64,000 bases of DNA from Metarhizobium sp017305935 (GTDB lineage: Bacteria; Pseudomonadota; Alphaproteobacteria; Rhizobiales; Rhizobiaceae): assembly GCF_029601685.1 (NCBI RefSeq), contig NZ_JARRIR010000016.1, forward strand, positions 42,415 to 106,414, read 5' to 3'. Under the pieces are notes generated by a model. It was given only the letters and a program-made list of their open reading frames with translations. It searched no databases and was not told the origin of the DNA. Position numbers and translations under genes: made by a program. Shown in pieces: positions 16,744 to 26,719 of the stretch (its first letter is position 1; each line of letters begins with the position of its first letter).

Positions 16744-18090
16744 TCAGGCGGCGAGCGCTGTCTCGACGGCTTCGGCTGTCGCGAACAGGGCGGCGTCGTG
16801 GCCGCCGGCGGCGGAGAGCATCAGCCCGGCCGGCGCTTCGCCTGATACGTGCATCGGCAGCGAGATCGAGCAGCCATCCATGACGTTGATCAGCGTCGGA
16901 TTGCGCAGCATGGTCATGTTGACGCGGGTGAACAGATCCTCGTCGGCCTCCAGATCCGCGATGCGCGGCGCGATCATCGGCACGGTCGGCATGACCACTG
17001 CATCGAAGGGGGCGATGACGGCCTCGATGCGGCGAATGAAATCCGCGCGCCGGCCGATCAGTTCGACGTAATCGGCCGCACTCTGCTCCTGCCCGCGCAT
17101 GATGCGCTTCAGCACCCGGCCGTCATATTCGCTGCCGCGCTCGGCGATCAGCTTGCGATGCCAGGCGAGCGCCTCCGGCGGCGCGAAACCGCCCTTGGCA
17201 TTGATCGAGGCAACCTCGGCAAATTCCTTGAGCGGCAGCACGGTGATGCGCGCGCCGGCCGCTTCGAGTTGCTTCAGCCGCCGTTCGAACAGTTCGGCGA
17301 CATAGGGCTCGATATCGTCGAAGGCGACGGTCTGCGGCACGGCGAGGCGCAGGCCCGCAATGTCGCGCGCCGGCATGGCCGGGAGCGCCTGCCCGCTCAT
17401 GACCTCATGGACGATGCGGCAGCAATCGACGCTCGGCGCCATCGAGCCGATGGAATCCAGCGTCATCGACAGCGGCACCACACCTTCACGGGAAACGGAG
17501 CCGGCCGTCGGCTTGTAACCGACCGTGCCGCAAAGCGCTGCCGGAATGCGGCAGGAACCGCCGGTATCCGAGCCGATGCCGGCTGCCGCCATGCCGTCGG
17601 CGACGGAAACGCCGGCCCCGGAGGACGAGCCGCCGGGAATGCGCCGCGCCGCCCGGTCCCAAGGGCTGGAGGGCGTACCATAATGCGGATTGAGGCCGAG
17701 GCCGGAAAAGGCGAATTCGGTCATGTTGGTGCGGCCGACGACGACGAAACCCGCCGCCTTCAGCCGGGCAATCGCCGGCGCATCCTGTTTCGCCGGGGCG
17801 GAATCGGCATGAGCCGTGGAGCCGGCCGGAGTCGGCTCGCCCTTGAGGTCGAACAGATCCTTCACCGAGATCGGGATGCCGGCATAGGGCGACGGTGCGG
17901 CGCCCGCAGCGCGCAATCCGTCATGGGCGGCGGCAGCGGCCAACGCCTGCTCGGCATGCACCGTGACGAAGGCGCGCTCGCCCTCCCCCTGCGGATCGCG
18001 GATGCGATCCAGCGCCCGGCGCACCATCTGCACCGCATTTTCGCGCCCGCTTTCCAGCGCCTCGGCCCGCGCCTTCAATGTCTCCAGCAT
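16744..18090 (-). CDS. Amidase signature family protein
   Basis: A 448-residue amidase. The Ser-cisSer-Lys catalytic set is visible: K77 (ISVKDLFDL), the serines of PGGSSSGAG (155-157) and S179 in GSDTGGSCRIP. It resembles AtzF/GatA-type enzymes, but gatB and gatC are not adjacent, so a tRNA amidotransferase role is unlikely. It is co-oriented with the LysR gene 83 bp upstream, and a small amide or urea-like substrate is possible. Confidence 0.9.
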   Translation of the reverse strand: MLETLKARAEALESGRENAVQMVRRALDRIRDPQGEGERAFVTVHAEQALAAAAAHDGLRAAGAAPSPYAGIPISVKDLFDLKGEPTPAGSTAHADSAPAKQDAPAIARLKAAGFVVVGRTNMTEFAFSGLGLNPHYGTPSSPWDRAARRIPGGSSSGAGVSVADGMAAAGIGSDTGGSCRIPAALCGTVGYKPTAGSVSREGVVPLSMTLDSIGSMAPSVDCCRIVHEVMSGQALPAMPARDIAGLRLAVPQTVAFDDIEPYVAELFERRLKQLEAAGARITVLPLKEFAEVASINAKGGFAPPEALAWHRKLIAERGSEYDGRVLKRIMRGQEQSAADYVELIGRRADFIRRIEAVIAPFDAVVMPTVPMIAPRIADLEADEDLFTRVNMTMLRNPTLINVMDGCSISLPMHVSGEAPAGLMLSAAGGHDAALFATAEAVETALAA

Positions 18091-18173
18091 TGCCTAACCC
18101 TCCGTCACCTTCGTCCCGCATGGGATAATCGATTTGCAGGGAGTGGCAACCTTTTTTGCCGGCTTGGGACGGT

Positions 18174-19100
18174 TTAGGGATCCGATTGAACGAAGGGTTG
18201 CAGGGAGACGCTTCGCAGCCATTCGATGAACTGGCGCACGCTGTCCTTCGACCGCTTGCGGGCGGGGACGACGACGAAATAGGCGGCGCGGGTGCGGATC
18301 GAGGCGTCGGTAAGGCGCACCAGTCGGTTCTGCTGCAGCAGGTCGGCGACCAGGCGATGCCAGCCAAGCGCGATGCCCTGGCCGTTCATAGCGGCATAGA
18401 TCGCCTCGCTGTAGAAGCTGCAGCGCAGGCCGCGGCCCTTCTTCGGCGCCTTGATTGAAAAAGCCGCCAGCCACTCGTCCCAGCCGGTCCAGGTGGGATC
18501 GCCGATATCACTGGAAATCAGCGGATGGGCAATCAGGTCCTGCGGCGTGCGGATCGGATCGTGGGACTGGGCGTATTCGGCGCTGCAAATTGGAAAGATG
18601 TCGTCCTCGAACAGGAGTTCGGCATGTCCATCCGGCCAGATGCCGGTGCCGTAGCGTATCGCCAGATCCACCTCGTCCGCATCGATGCTCGCCACCGCAT
18701 CCTGGGTGATGATACGCAATTTCACATCCGGGAAGGCGCGCGAAAAGGCGGCGATGCGCGGCAGCAGCCAGAAATGCGAAAAGGAGATTGTCGCCGAGAT
18801 CGCCAGTTCGTCGTCGCGCCGTTCCGCCCGCAACTCGGCGACGGTATCGGCGATCAGGCCGAAGGCATCGCCGGTGGCCGTCGCCAGCAGCCTGCCTTTC
18901 TCCGTCAGTTCGATCCTGCGGTGCAGCCGTCGAAACAGCGGAAAGCCGAAATCTTCCTCAAGCAGATGGATCTGCCGGCTGACGGCAGCCTGTGTTACCC
19001 CCAGCTCCGCCGCAGCGCGCGTAAAACTCGCCAGCCGCGCCGCGGCCTCGAAGGCCGTCAGAGCGGTGAGCGGCGGCAACTTCTTTCTGAGGTTGGTCAT
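18174..19100 (-). CDS. LysR-family transcriptional regulator (GcvA-like)
   Basis: A 308-residue LysR protein with an N-terminal helix-turn-helix (AAAELGVTQAAVSRQIHLLE) and a GcvA-type effector domain. It is divergent from the Rieske oxygenase genes with a 124-bp shared promoter region, so it may control them, the downstream amidase, or both. In Pseudomonas the gbc genes answer to the AraC-type regulator GbdR, so a LysR neighbour here would be different wiring. Confidence 0.92.
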   Translation of the reverse strand: MTNLRKKLPPLTALTAFEAAARLASFTRAAAELGVTQAAVSRQIHLLEEDFGFPLFRRLHRRIELTEKGRLLATATGDAFGLIADTVAELRAERRDDELAISATISFSHFWLLPRIAAFSRAFPDVKLRIITQDAVASIDADEVDLAIRYGTGIWPDGHAELLFEDDIFPICSAEYAQSHDPIRTPQDLIAHPLISSDIGDPTWTGWDEWLAAFSIKAPKKGRGLRCSFYSEAIYAAMNGQGIALGWHRLVADLLQQNRLVRLTDASIRTRAAYFVVVPARKRSKDSVRQFIEWLRSVSLQPFVQSDP

Positions 19101-19224
19101 GCCTTCATCTTCCCATTACATCCGGTAATGCCAGGCGCGCTTATTTGTGCCGTTGTGCTTTGAGGGAAATTGATCAATCGTACTTTTATCATGCCGTGTC
19201 GCCGGCAAAACATGAGGTGGAATT

Positions 19225-20478
19225 ATGCTGCAGACCTTCGCTTCTCCCATATCGGCCCTGCTCGATGCAAGGGCAGAGGGCCATTCGCTTCCGGCCGGGC
19301 TTTACACGCGCGAGGATGTGTTCGAGGCGGATCTGGACGTCTTCTTCCGCCAGCACTGGATCTGCATCGGCGTCGAATGCGACGTGCCGGAGCCGGGCGA
19401 TGCGACTGTCGTCGATATCGGCAAGACCAGCCTCATCCTGCTGCGCGACGATGACGGCGAAATCCGCGTCATGCACAATGTCTGTCGCCATCGCGGCGCC
19501 CGCCTGCTCGATCCCGGCAAGACGATCGTTTCGAAACTCGTCTGTCCCTACCACACCTGGGCTTACGAGCTGAGCGGCGAACTGGCCTATGCCCCGCATA
19601 TGGGCAAGGCGTTCGACAAGGAATGCCGCAGCCTCAAGCCGGTGACCTTCAAGGTGATCGGCGGCCTGATCTATATCTGTCTCTCCGAAAATCCGCCCGC
19701 GGATATCGACAATCTCGAGCAGGTGATGGCCGAACGCCTCGCCCCTTACGGCATCGCCAATGCCAAGATCGCGCATGAGGTCGATGTCATCGAGAAAGGC
19801 AACTGGAAGCTGACGATCGAGAACAATCGCGAATGCTACCATTGCTCGGCCAACCATCCTGAGCTGTGCGTTTCCTTCGTCGACCTCGATTTCGGCTTCG
19901 ATCCCGAAAGCCTGAGCCCGGAGGACCAGGCGCAGGCGGAGGAGCATTTCAAGCTCTATGCCGAGCGCACGCAGCAATGGGAGGCCGAGGGTTATCCGTC
20001 CGCCGCCGTCGAGCAGCTTGTGGATTGCGCCACCAATTTCCGCACCCAGCGGCTGATCATCTCCGGCGCCGGCGAATCCCAGACGCCGGATGCGACCGCG
20101 GCCTCGGCAAAACTGCTCGGCAGCATGACCCGCAAGGATCTCGGCGACACCCATCTGTGGGGCCACAATAGCTGGAAGCATTTCATGGGCGACCATGCGG
20201 TGGTGTCGTTCATCATTCCGCTGTCGGCCGACCGGACGCTGGTGCGCACCAAGTGGCTGGTCCACAAGGATGCGGTCGAAGGCGTCGATTACGAGCTGGA
20301 CAAGCTTACCGACGTCTGGATCGCCACCACCGACCAGGATTCCGAACTCGTTGCCCGCTCCCATGCCGGCGTCGAGGATCCGGCCTATGTTCCCGGCCCC
20401 TATTCGCCGTTCACCGAAACCAATCTCGACAAGTTCGCGACATGGTACATCGACCGGATGCGCGCCCATGGATATTAA
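19225..20478 (+). CDS. gbcA: Rieske-type N-demethylating oxygenase, GbcA-like
   Basis: A 417-residue aromatic-ring-hydroxylating-dioxygenase alpha-type protein. The Rieske ligands are C87/H89 (CRHRG) and C107/H110 (CPYHTW). The mononuclear iron site is in NRECYHCSANHPEL (H206, H211). With the adjacent reductase it matches glycine-betaine demethylase GbcAB, which converts betaine to dimethylglycine. Stachydrine (Stc2) and carnitine demethylases are close relatives and cannot be excluded. The sarcosine oxidase operon in the same window favours a betaine role. Confidence 0.87.
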   Translation: MLQTFASPISALLDARAEGHSLPAGLYTREDVFEADLDVFFRQHWICIGVECDVPEPGDATVVDIGKTSLILLRDDDGEIRVMHNVCRHRGARLLDPGKTIVSKLVCPYHTWAYELSGELAYAPHMGKAFDKECRSLKPVTFKVIGGLIYICLSENPPADIDNLEQVMAERLAPYGIANAKIAHEVDVIEKGNWKLTIENNRECYHCSANHPELCVSFVDLDFGFDPESLSPEDQAQAEEHFKLYAERTQQWEAEGYPSAAVEQLVDCATNFRTQRLIISGAGESQTPDATAASAKLLGSMTRKDLGDTHLWGHNSWKHFMGDHAVVSFIIPLSADRTLVRTKWLVHKDAVEGVDYELDKLTDVWIATTDQDSELVARSHAGVEDPAYVPGPYSPFTETNLDKFATWYIDRMRAHGY

Positions 20479-21550
20479 GAGCCTGGCTGCCGCCGAGCGC
20501 CCGCATTCGGCCGCCCTCTGGAACCGCGATGCCGACGAAGATCTCGTCTGCATCGATATCCACTCCGAAACCCATGACGTGAAGACCTTCACCTTCGCGT
20601 CGCCGCATGGGAAACGCTTCGCCATCGAGGCGGGGCAATATTTTCTGTTCGACCTGGAAATCGGCGGCGATGCCGAAAGCCGCTGCTACAGCGTCTCCTC
20701 CTCGCCGCGGCGCGACAATGCCTTCTCGATCACCGTCAAGCGCGTCGCCGGCGGGCTGGTTTCGAACTGGCTGCACGACAATCTCGGCCCCGGCTCCAAA
20801 ATCAAAGCCAACGGTCCGCTCGGGCATTTCATCCGCCCTGCCGCGAAGAAATACCTGTTCCTGTCGGGCGGTTCGGGGATCACCCCCGTCATGTCGATGG
20901 CGCGAGAGCTTGCCGATACCTGCGAGCCGGCCGACGTCGTCTTCCTGCATGCCGCGCGCAGCCCGAAGGATCTGATCTTCCGCGACGAACTCGCCTGTCT
21001 GGCCGCCCGGGTGAAGGGGCTGCGGCTACATTTCCTGCCGGAAACGGTTCTGGGCGAGGCGCAATGGCCGGGGCTGACCGGGCGCATCTCCACCGACTAT
21101 ATGAAACTCGCCGTGCCCGATCTCGCCGAGCGCATCGTCATGTGCTGCGGCCCGGCGCCCTTCATGGCCGCCGCGCGGGCCATCACCGCCGCGCTTGGCG
21201 TTCCCGCCGCGCAGTATATCGAGGAAAGCTTTGACGCCGTCGTCATCGACGACGTGGACATTCCCGTGGTGGAGGAAGCGGCGGCGCGGATTTTCCAGGT
21301 CGAATTCGCCAAGCAGGGACGCAAGATCGAGGTCACCGGCGAGCAGACCGTGCTTTCCTGCGCCAAGAAGTCGGGCGTCAAGCTGCCCTCTTCCTGCTCC
21401 AACGGCGTGTGCGGCACTTGCAAGTCGAAACTCATTTCCGGCACCGTCGACATGAACCACAATGGCGGCATCCGGCAACGCGAAATCGATGCCGGGATGT
21501 TCCTGCCCTGCTGCTCCAAACCGCTCAGCGACCTCGTCATCGAACGCTGA
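20468..21550 (+). CDS. gbcB: Ferredoxin-type NADH oxidoreductase, GbcB-like
   Basis: A 360-residue electron-transfer partner for the Rieske oxygenase. The order is FAD domain (RCYSVSSSP, 72-80), NAD domain (GGSGITP, 134-140; CCGPAPF, 226-232) and a C-terminal plant-type 2Fe-2S domain (C310, C315, C318, then C348 or C349). ATG 20468 overlaps the oxygenase stop by 11 bp, so the pair is translationally coupled. Confidence 0.88.
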   Translation: MDIKSLAAAERPHSAALWNRDADEDLVCIDIHSETHDVKTFTFASPHGKRFAIEAGQYFLFDLEIGGDAESRCYSVSSSPRRDNAFSITVKRVAGGLVSNWLHDNLGPGSKIKANGPLGHFIRPAAKKYLFLSGGSGITPVMSMARELADTCEPADVVFLHAARSPKDLIFRDELACLAARVKGLRLHFLPETVLGEAQWPGLTGRISTDYMKLAVPDLAERIVMCCGPAPFMAAARAITAALGVPAAQYIEESFDAVVIDDVDIPVVEEAAARIFQVEFAKQGRKIEVTGEQTVLSCAKKSGVKLPSSCSNGVCGTCKSKLISGTVDMNHNGGIRQREIDAGMFLPCCSKPLSDLVIER

Positions 21551-21558
21551 TCGAGATG

Positions 21559-21594
21559 GCGGCGCCGTTGCGAATCGGGCGCCGCTCCTTTTTT
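21559..21594 (+). terminator. Rho-independent terminator after gbcB
   Basis: The stem GCGGCGCC (21559-21566) / GGCGCCGC (21578-21585) is followed by TCC and six T residues, 8 bp past the reductase stop. Confidence 0.85.
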
Positions 21595-21615
21595 CTCGCC
21601 CATTTCCGGCGAGAT

Positions 21616-21637
21616 GTTCGCGTAGGAAACCGCGAAC
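21616..21637. other. Small inverted repeat in the gap before the DMT gene
   Basis: GTTCGCG (21616-21622) and CGCGAAC (21631-21637) are perfect 7-bp arms. Apart from this and the terminator, nothing else is seen in the gap 21551-21848. Confidence 0.35.
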
Positions 21638-21848
21638 GGAACCCCGGCAGGACCGCGTGCAGCCGAACGGCTCTTGATCTGCCATCCCCGACCGACTAAC
21701 ACAGGGCTCGCCTGAACCTTCGGGATGCGTCGTACGACGTCTTCTCCTGTCCGCGAGGCCGGTCCCGCTCGATACCACCATGCATCGATCGCGTCATCGG
21801 CGGCCGCATTCGGCCGGAGCCGTTTCCGGCGCAGATTTCGAGGTAGTC

Positions 21849-22748
21849 ATGAGTTCCGGACTGGTCGATACGAAACCGCTGGCGGGCATTGCACTCGCAA
21901 CAGCCGGATATTCCTGTTTCGCCATGCAGGATGCCCTGGTGAAATGGCTGGTCGCGACCTATGAGGTTCCACAAATCCTGTTCATGCGCAGCCTCGTCAT
22001 CGTGCTGGTCTCGGGCGTGCTGATACGCGTGCGCCGGCATCCGTCGATCTTGAAAAGCCCCTATCGCGGCACGGTCGTGCTGCGCGCCGCCCTGATGCTC
22101 GTCGCCTGGATGTTGTTTTATAATTCCGCGCGCTATCTCGGCCTTGCGGAACTGACGACGCTCTATTTCTCAGCGCCGATCATCACCGTCTTCCTTTCGA
22201 TTCTGGTGCTCAAGGAGGCGGTCGGCGCCGGCCGCTGGATTGCATGCGTCGGCGGTTTCGTGGGCGTGGTGATCGCCGCCAATCCCTCGCATTCGCCCAA
22301 TCTGATCCCGGCCGCGATGTGTCTGGTGGCCGGCTTCTGCTGGGCCTGGAGCACCATCCTCATCCGGCTGGTCAGCCGCAGCGAGAGCACGCTGACGCAG
22401 ATGTTCGCCACCAGCCTGCTGTTCGGCATCGCCTGCGCCGCCGCCTTTCCGTGGATTTGGCGCACCCCGGACGCGCAAGGCTGGATGCTGATGATCGCCC
22501 TCGGCGTCATCGCCACGATCGGCCAGTTCCTGCTCTATGAAGGCTTCCGTTATGCGCCGGCCTCGGCGTTGGCGCCGGTCGAATATACCGGGCTGATCTG
22601 GGCCTTCCTCTACGGCTACATGATCTGGGCGGAAATCCCAGCCTGGAACGTGTTCGCCGGCGCGCTGCTGATCGTCGCCTCCAGCATGGTGCTCGTCCTC
22701 TGGGAGCGGCGCGGCGAAATGCCGTCACGGAAACGCACTGTTTCCTAG
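21849..22748 (+). CDS. DMT-superfamily (EamA) transporter
   Basis: A 299-residue inner-membrane protein with about ten transmembrane segments in two EamA repeats, the layout of small-metabolite exporters. ATG 21849, after GAGGT, is chosen. An in-frame ATG at 21780 would add a polar, Arg-rich leader that does not look coding. The substrate is unknown. It stands alone between the gbc terminator and metN. Confidence 0.88.
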   Translation: MSSGLVDTKPLAGIALATAGYSCFAMQDALVKWLVATYEVPQILFMRSLVIVLVSGVLIRVRRHPSILKSPYRGTVVLRAALMLVAWMLFYNSARYLGLAELTTLYFSAPIITVFLSILVLKEAVGAGRWIACVGGFVGVVIAANPSHSPNLIPAAMCLVAGFCWAWSTILIRLVSRSESTLTQMFATSLLFGIACAAAFPWIWRTPDAQGWMLMIALGVIATIGQFLLYEGFRYAPASALAPVEYTGLIWAFLYGYMIWAEIPAWNVFAGALLIVASSMVLVLWERRGEMPSRKRTVS

Positions 22749-22914
22749 ATTTACGGCAATTAACGGTTTAATCCGCCCGGCGACGGTGATACCAGCACAT
22801 CATCCCATGCCGCTCACCGCCATGGGGCGCCTTTTATCGAGCGCCTTGCATCTTCGCAGGCGACGGCGGCGATGCTATCTGGCCGCCATGATGGACTCAA
22901 GAGCGTGAACTGAA

Positions 22915-24009
22915 ATGACACTTTCAACCGCCGCAGGCAGCGCCGCACCGCAGGAAGGGGTCGCGTCCGCGCCCATGGTCCTGTTCGAGGGCATCAGCAA
23001 ACGTTTTGGCGACGACGCCAACGCCTTCGTCGCGCTTGACGGCATCGACATGGCCGTCGACCGTGGGGCGATCACCGGTATCATCGGCCGCTCCGGTGCC
23101 GGCAAATCGACGCTGATCCGGCTGGTCAACGGACTGGAAAAGGCCAGCGCCGGCCGCGTCGTCGTCGATGGCACCGAGGTCGGCGGGCTGAACGATGCGG
23201 GCCTTCGTAGCCTGCGCCGCGAGATCGGCATGATCTTCCAGCATTTCAACCTGCTCTCCTCGCGCACCGCCTTCGACAACATCGCCCTGCCGCTGGAAAT
23301 CGCCGGTTTCGGCGCTGCGGACATCAAGGCGAAGGTTGGCCCGCTGCTCGATCTCGTCGGCCTCGGCGATAAGGCGGAGCGCTATCCGTCCGAACTGTCC
23401 GGCGGCCAGAAGCAGCGCGTCGGCATTGCCCGCGCGCTCGCGACATCGCCGAAACTGCTGCTCTCCGACGAGGCGACCTCCGCCCTCGACCCCGAGACGA
23501 CGCAATCGATCCTCGCGCTTCTCAAGCAGATCAACGCCGATCTCGGCCTGACGGTGCTGCTGATCACGCATGAGATGGAGGTGGTCAAGACCATCGCCAC
23601 GCATGTCGCCGTCATCGACCGGGGGCGCATCGTCGAGCAAGGCCCGACCTTCGGAATCATCACCGCGCCGCAACACGAGACGACACGTATCCTTCTCGCC
23701 TCGACGGTCGGCACCAACCTGCCGGAATGGCTGCGCAGCGGCCTGAAGCCGGAGCCGTCCGCGGGCGACCGCGTCCTCGTGCGTCTCACTTTCTTCGGCG
23801 CGACCGCCTTCCAGCCGCTGACGGCGCAACTCGTCACCGAGATCGGCGGCAGCGTCAACATTCTCGCCGGCGCCATCGAGGAGATCGCCGGGGACCCCTT
23901 TGGCACGCTGGTCGTCGCGTATCCGGCGACACCGGACATCCTAGACCGCGCCAACCGCTTCTACGCCGCAACCGGCCTTGCCACGGAGGTGCTCGGCTAT
24001 GTCGCCTGA
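22915..24009 (+). CDS. metN: Methionine ABC transporter ATP-binding protein
   Basis: The 364-residue ATPase has Walker A (GRSGAGKST), signature LSGGQKQR and Walker B LLLSDEATSALD. The C-terminal NIL/ACT-like domain that senses methionine in MetN proteins follows from about residue 270. It overlaps metI by 11 bp and is followed by metQ, the standard metNIQ order. A SAM-type riboswitch was looked for in the 166-bp leader but not recognised. Confidence 0.95.
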   Translation: MTLSTAAGSAAPQEGVASAPMVLFEGISKRFGDDANAFVALDGIDMAVDRGAITGIIGRSGAGKSTLIRLVNGLEKASAGRVVVDGTEVGGLNDAGLRSLRREIGMIFQHFNLLSSRTAFDNIALPLEIAGFGAADIKAKVGPLLDLVGLGDKAERYPSELSGGQKQRVGIARALATSPKLLLSDEATSALDPETTQSILALLKQINADLGLTVLLITHEMEVVKTIATHVAVIDRGRIVEQGPTFGIITAPQHETTRILLASTVGTNLPEWLRSGLKPEPSAGDRVLVRLTFFGATAFQPLTAQLVTEIGGSVNILAGAIEEIAGDPFGTLVVAYPATPDILDRANRFYAATGLATEVLGYVA

Positions 24010-24667
24010 GATGCTGTTCGACCTGCTCTGGAAGTCGTTGCTGCAGACGCTGCACATGGTCGCCGTGTCGGGCCTGGTCGGCTCGCTGGTCGGCCTGCCG
24101 ATCGGCGTCTTCTTGGCCACCAGCGGCCGCAACGAGCTGTTTCCCGCCCCGGCGCTGAACCGCGCGGTCGGGCTCGTCGTCAATGCGGCGCGCTCGACGC
24201 CGTTCATCATCCTCGTCGTGGCGATCATCCCGCTGACCCGCCTTTTGACCGGCACGTCGATCGGCACCAGCGCCGCTATCGTGCCGCTGACCATCGCCAC
24301 AGTGCCCTTCTTCGCGCGCCTGGTGGAGGCGGCGATCCGGGATGTCGACAAGGGGCTGATCGAGGCCGCCCGCGCCATGGGCGCAACGCCGATGCAGATC
24401 GTCTTGAAGGTATTGCTCGCCGAGGCGCGGCCGGCAATCCTGCTTGCCTTCACCATGACCATCGTCAGCCTGATCGGCTATTCGGCCATGGTCGGCGCGG
24501 TCGGCGGTGGCGGTCTCGGCGATCTCGGCATTCGCTACGGCTACCAGCGTTTCATGCCCGAGGTGATGCTGGCGGTCGTCGTCGTGCTGATCGTGCTTGT
24601 GCAACTGGTGCAGAGCGCCGGCGACGCGCTGGCGCGGCGCTTCGACAAGCGCAACCGCAAGAGCTGA
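23999..24667 (+). CDS. metI: Methionine ABC transporter permease
   Basis: A 222-residue permease with about five membrane segments. The coupling loop EAARAMGATPMQIVLKVLLAE is present. ATG 23999 overlaps the end of metN, so translation is coupled. The frame is open a little upstream but this start gives the usual MetI N-terminus. Confidence 0.95.
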   Translation: MSPEMLFDLLWKSLLQTLHMVAVSGLVGSLVGLPIGVFLATSGRNELFPAPALNRAVGLVVNAARSTPFIILVVAIIPLTRLLTGTSIGTSAAIVPLTIATVPFFARLVEAAIRDVDKGLIEAARAMGATPMQIVLKVLLAEARPAILLAFTMTIVSLIGYSAMVGAVGGGGLGDLGIRYGYQRFMPEVMLAVVVVLIVLVQLVQSAGDALARRFDKRNRKS

Positions 24668-24709
24668 TTTTCCTCCTCCCAAGTCCGTGTAACCATCAAG
24701 GAGATACAC

Positions 24710-25486
24710 ATGTTGAAGTTTCTCGCCACCGCGGCCATCGCCGCCCTCATCAGCGTTCCGGCGCTCGCCGAAGACATCAAGATCGGCGTGACGCCCGGCG
24801 AGCACGCGCAGATCATGGAAAAGGTCAAGGAAGTCGCCGCCAAGAAGGGCCTCAACATCGAGATCCTCGAATTCTCCGACTATGTCGTGCCGAACCAAGC
24901 GCTCGCCGATGGCGATCTCAACGCCAATTCCTTCCAGCACCAGCCCTATCTTGATAACCAGATCGCCGATCGCGGCTTCGATCTGGTCAGCGTCGGCAAG
25001 ACGATTACAACCCCGATGGGTGTCTATTCCAAGAAGGTGAAGACGCTCGGCGAGCTTGCCGACGGCGCCACCGTCGCCATCCCCAACGACCCGACGAATG
25101 GCGGGCGCGCGCTTCTCGTCCTCGCCAAGGAAGGTCTGATTAAGGTCAAACCGGATGCCGGCCTGAAAGCGACCGCCGCCGACATCACCGAAAACCCGAA
25201 GAACATCCAGATCGCCGAACTCGACGCCGCCCAGTTGCCGCGCTCGCTCGATGACGTCGACGCGGCGGTCATCAACACCAACTACGCCATGGAAGCCGGC
25301 CTGCATCCCAAGACCGACGCCATCGCCATCGAAGGCAGCGAGTCCCCCTACGCCAACGTCATCGTCGTCCGCCGCGCTGACAAAGACGCCCCCTGGGTCA
25401 AGACGCTGGTCGAGTCCTACCACGACGACAGCATCAAGGCCTTCATCAACGATCAGTTCAAGGGTGCCCTGATCGCGTCATGGTAG
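24710..25486 (+). CDS. metQ: Methionine-binding protein
   Basis: A 258-residue NlpA/MetQ-family binding protein. The signal peptide MLKFLATAAIAALISVPALA is cleaved before EDIKIG. No lipobox cysteine is present, unlike the lipoprotein MetQ of enterics, so it is probably a soluble periplasmic form. GVTPGEHAQIMEKVK and the SFQHQPYLD region are typical. AAGGAG precedes the start. Confidence 0.94.
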   Translation: MLKFLATAAIAALISVPALAEDIKIGVTPGEHAQIMEKVKEVAAKKGLNIEILEFSDYVVPNQALADGDLNANSFQHQPYLDNQIADRGFDLVSVGKTITTPMGVYSKKVKTLGELADGATVAIPNDPTNGGRALLVLAKEGLIKVKPDAGLKATAADITENPKNIQIAELDAAQLPRSLDDVDAAVINTNYAMEAGLHPKTDAIAIEGSESPYANVIVVRRADKDAPWVKTLVESYHDDSIKAFINDQFKGALIASW

Positions 25487-25659
25487 TCGACGACAGGATG
25501 TGAAGACCCGCGAACGGTGTGAGGGCTCTTCCGGAAGGAGGGGCCTTCGCGTCAGACGGTGAGCGCCGGTTTCACGGTGTCACCCTGACAAGAATGCACA
25601 TTCCCACGGATGCGACGCTGATCTATGGATTGGGCAGCAAACAGCCCGGAAGCGTGTTT

Positions 25660-26634
25660 ATGACATCCATCGAAATGATCGCCGCCGCCCGCGCCCGCCT
25701 GCAGGGCCATATCCGCCGCACGCCATTATTGTCGTCGCCGTTCCTCGATGAGATGGCCGGGCGGCGCGTCTTCGTAAAGGCGGAATGCCTGCAGCATACC
25801 GGTTCGTTCAAGTTTCGGGGCGGCTGGTCCGCGCTTTCGGGGCTGGGGCCGCAGGTTCGCAGCCGTGGCGTGATCGCGTTTTCCTCGGGAAACCATGCGC
25901 AAGGGGTCGCCCTTGCCGCAAAGCGGCACGACGTTCCCTCGGTGATCATCATGCCCGCCGACGCGCCCCGGCTGAAGATCGAGAATACGCGCGCCTTCGG
26001 CGCTGATGTCGTTCTCTACGACCGCGAAAAGGAAGATCGTGACGCCATCGGCGCCCGTTTGTCCGAGGAGCGTGGTCTCACCTTGATAAAGCCGTTCGAC
26101 GACCCGCTGGTCATCGCCGGCCAAGGCACGACCGGCCTCGAAATCGCCGAGCAGGCGGATGAGGGAGGCATTCGGGCGGCCGAGGTTCTGGTGCCCTGCG
26201 GCGGCGGCGGACTGAGCGCCGGCATCGCGCTCGCCTTGGAAGCGCACGCGCCGCATTTCACCCTCCGCACCTGCGAGCCCGAGCATTTCGAAGATACCGC
26301 CCGCTCGCTGCGCTCCGGGACGACCACGCGAAACGCCGCCATCTCCGGCTCCATTTGCGATGCGATATTGACGCCGGAACCCGGCAAGCTCACCTTTCCC
26401 ATCCTCAAGCGTCTCGCGGCCGCCGGGATCGCGGTGACGGACGAGGAAGCCCTGCGCGCCATGGCGCTCGCCTTCAAGCGTCTGAAAATCGTCGTCGAGC
26501 CCGGCGGCGCCGTCGCGTTGGCCGCCGCCTTGTTCCACGGCAAGGCGTTGGAAAGCGACACTGTCATCGCCGTCGCTTCCGGCGGCAATGTCGATACGGC
26601 GGTGTTCTCGATGGCGCTCGAACGCTTCGGCTGA
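25660..26634 (+). CDS. Threonine/serine dehydratase-like PLP enzyme
   Basis: A 324-residue fold-type II PLP enzyme. K51 in HTGSFKFRGG is the Schiff-base lysine and PCGGGGLSAG (about 179-188) is the phosphate loop. It matches catabolic threonine ammonia-lyase or serine racemase/dehydratase. There is no C-terminal ACT domain, so allosteric control by isoleucine is not expected. ATG 25660 gives the family N-terminus; longer in-frame starts upstream lack support. It is followed by a strong terminator. Confidence 0.85.
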   Translation: MTSIEMIAAARARLQGHIRRTPLLSSPFLDEMAGRRVFVKAECLQHTGSFKFRGGWSALSGLGPQVRSRGVIAFSSGNHAQGVALAAKRHDVPSVIIMPADAPRLKIENTRAFGADVVLYDREKEDRDAIGARLSEERGLTLIKPFDDPLVIAGQGTTGLEIAEQADEGGIRAAEVLVPCGGGGLSAGIALALEAHAPHFTLRTCEPEHFEDTARSLRSGTTTRNAAISGSICDAILTPEPGKLTFPILKRLAAAGIAVTDEEALRAMALAFKRLKIVVEPGGAVALAAALFHGKALESDTVIAVASGGNVDTAVFSMALERFG

Positions 26635-26677
26635 TCCAGAAGCCCCGACCTCCGCTTATGCGGCTGGTTCCAGTTAA

Positions 26678-26706
26678 AAAAGGCCCGGCGCTCGGCCGGG
26701 CCTTTT
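26678..26706. terminator. Bidirectional terminator
   Basis: AAAAGGCCCGGC (26678-26689) pairs perfectly with GCCGGGCCTTTT (26695-26706). T-runs follow on both strands. It serves the convergent dehydratase and binding-protein genes. Confidence 0.92.
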
Positions 26707-26719
26707 ATTTTTTGCGCGT

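Noticed and set aside
16744..18090. Glu-tRNA amidotransferase subunit A
   Set aside because: The amidase has the right fold, but gatB and gatC are not adjacent and the context is catabolic.
22749..22914. SAM-type riboswitch before metN
   Set aside because: I looked for SAM-I and SAM-II core patterns and did not find them; the leader shows only weak repeats.
25487..25659. Terminator after metQ
   Set aside because: Only weak partial repeats are present and no U-tract; not strong enough to call.
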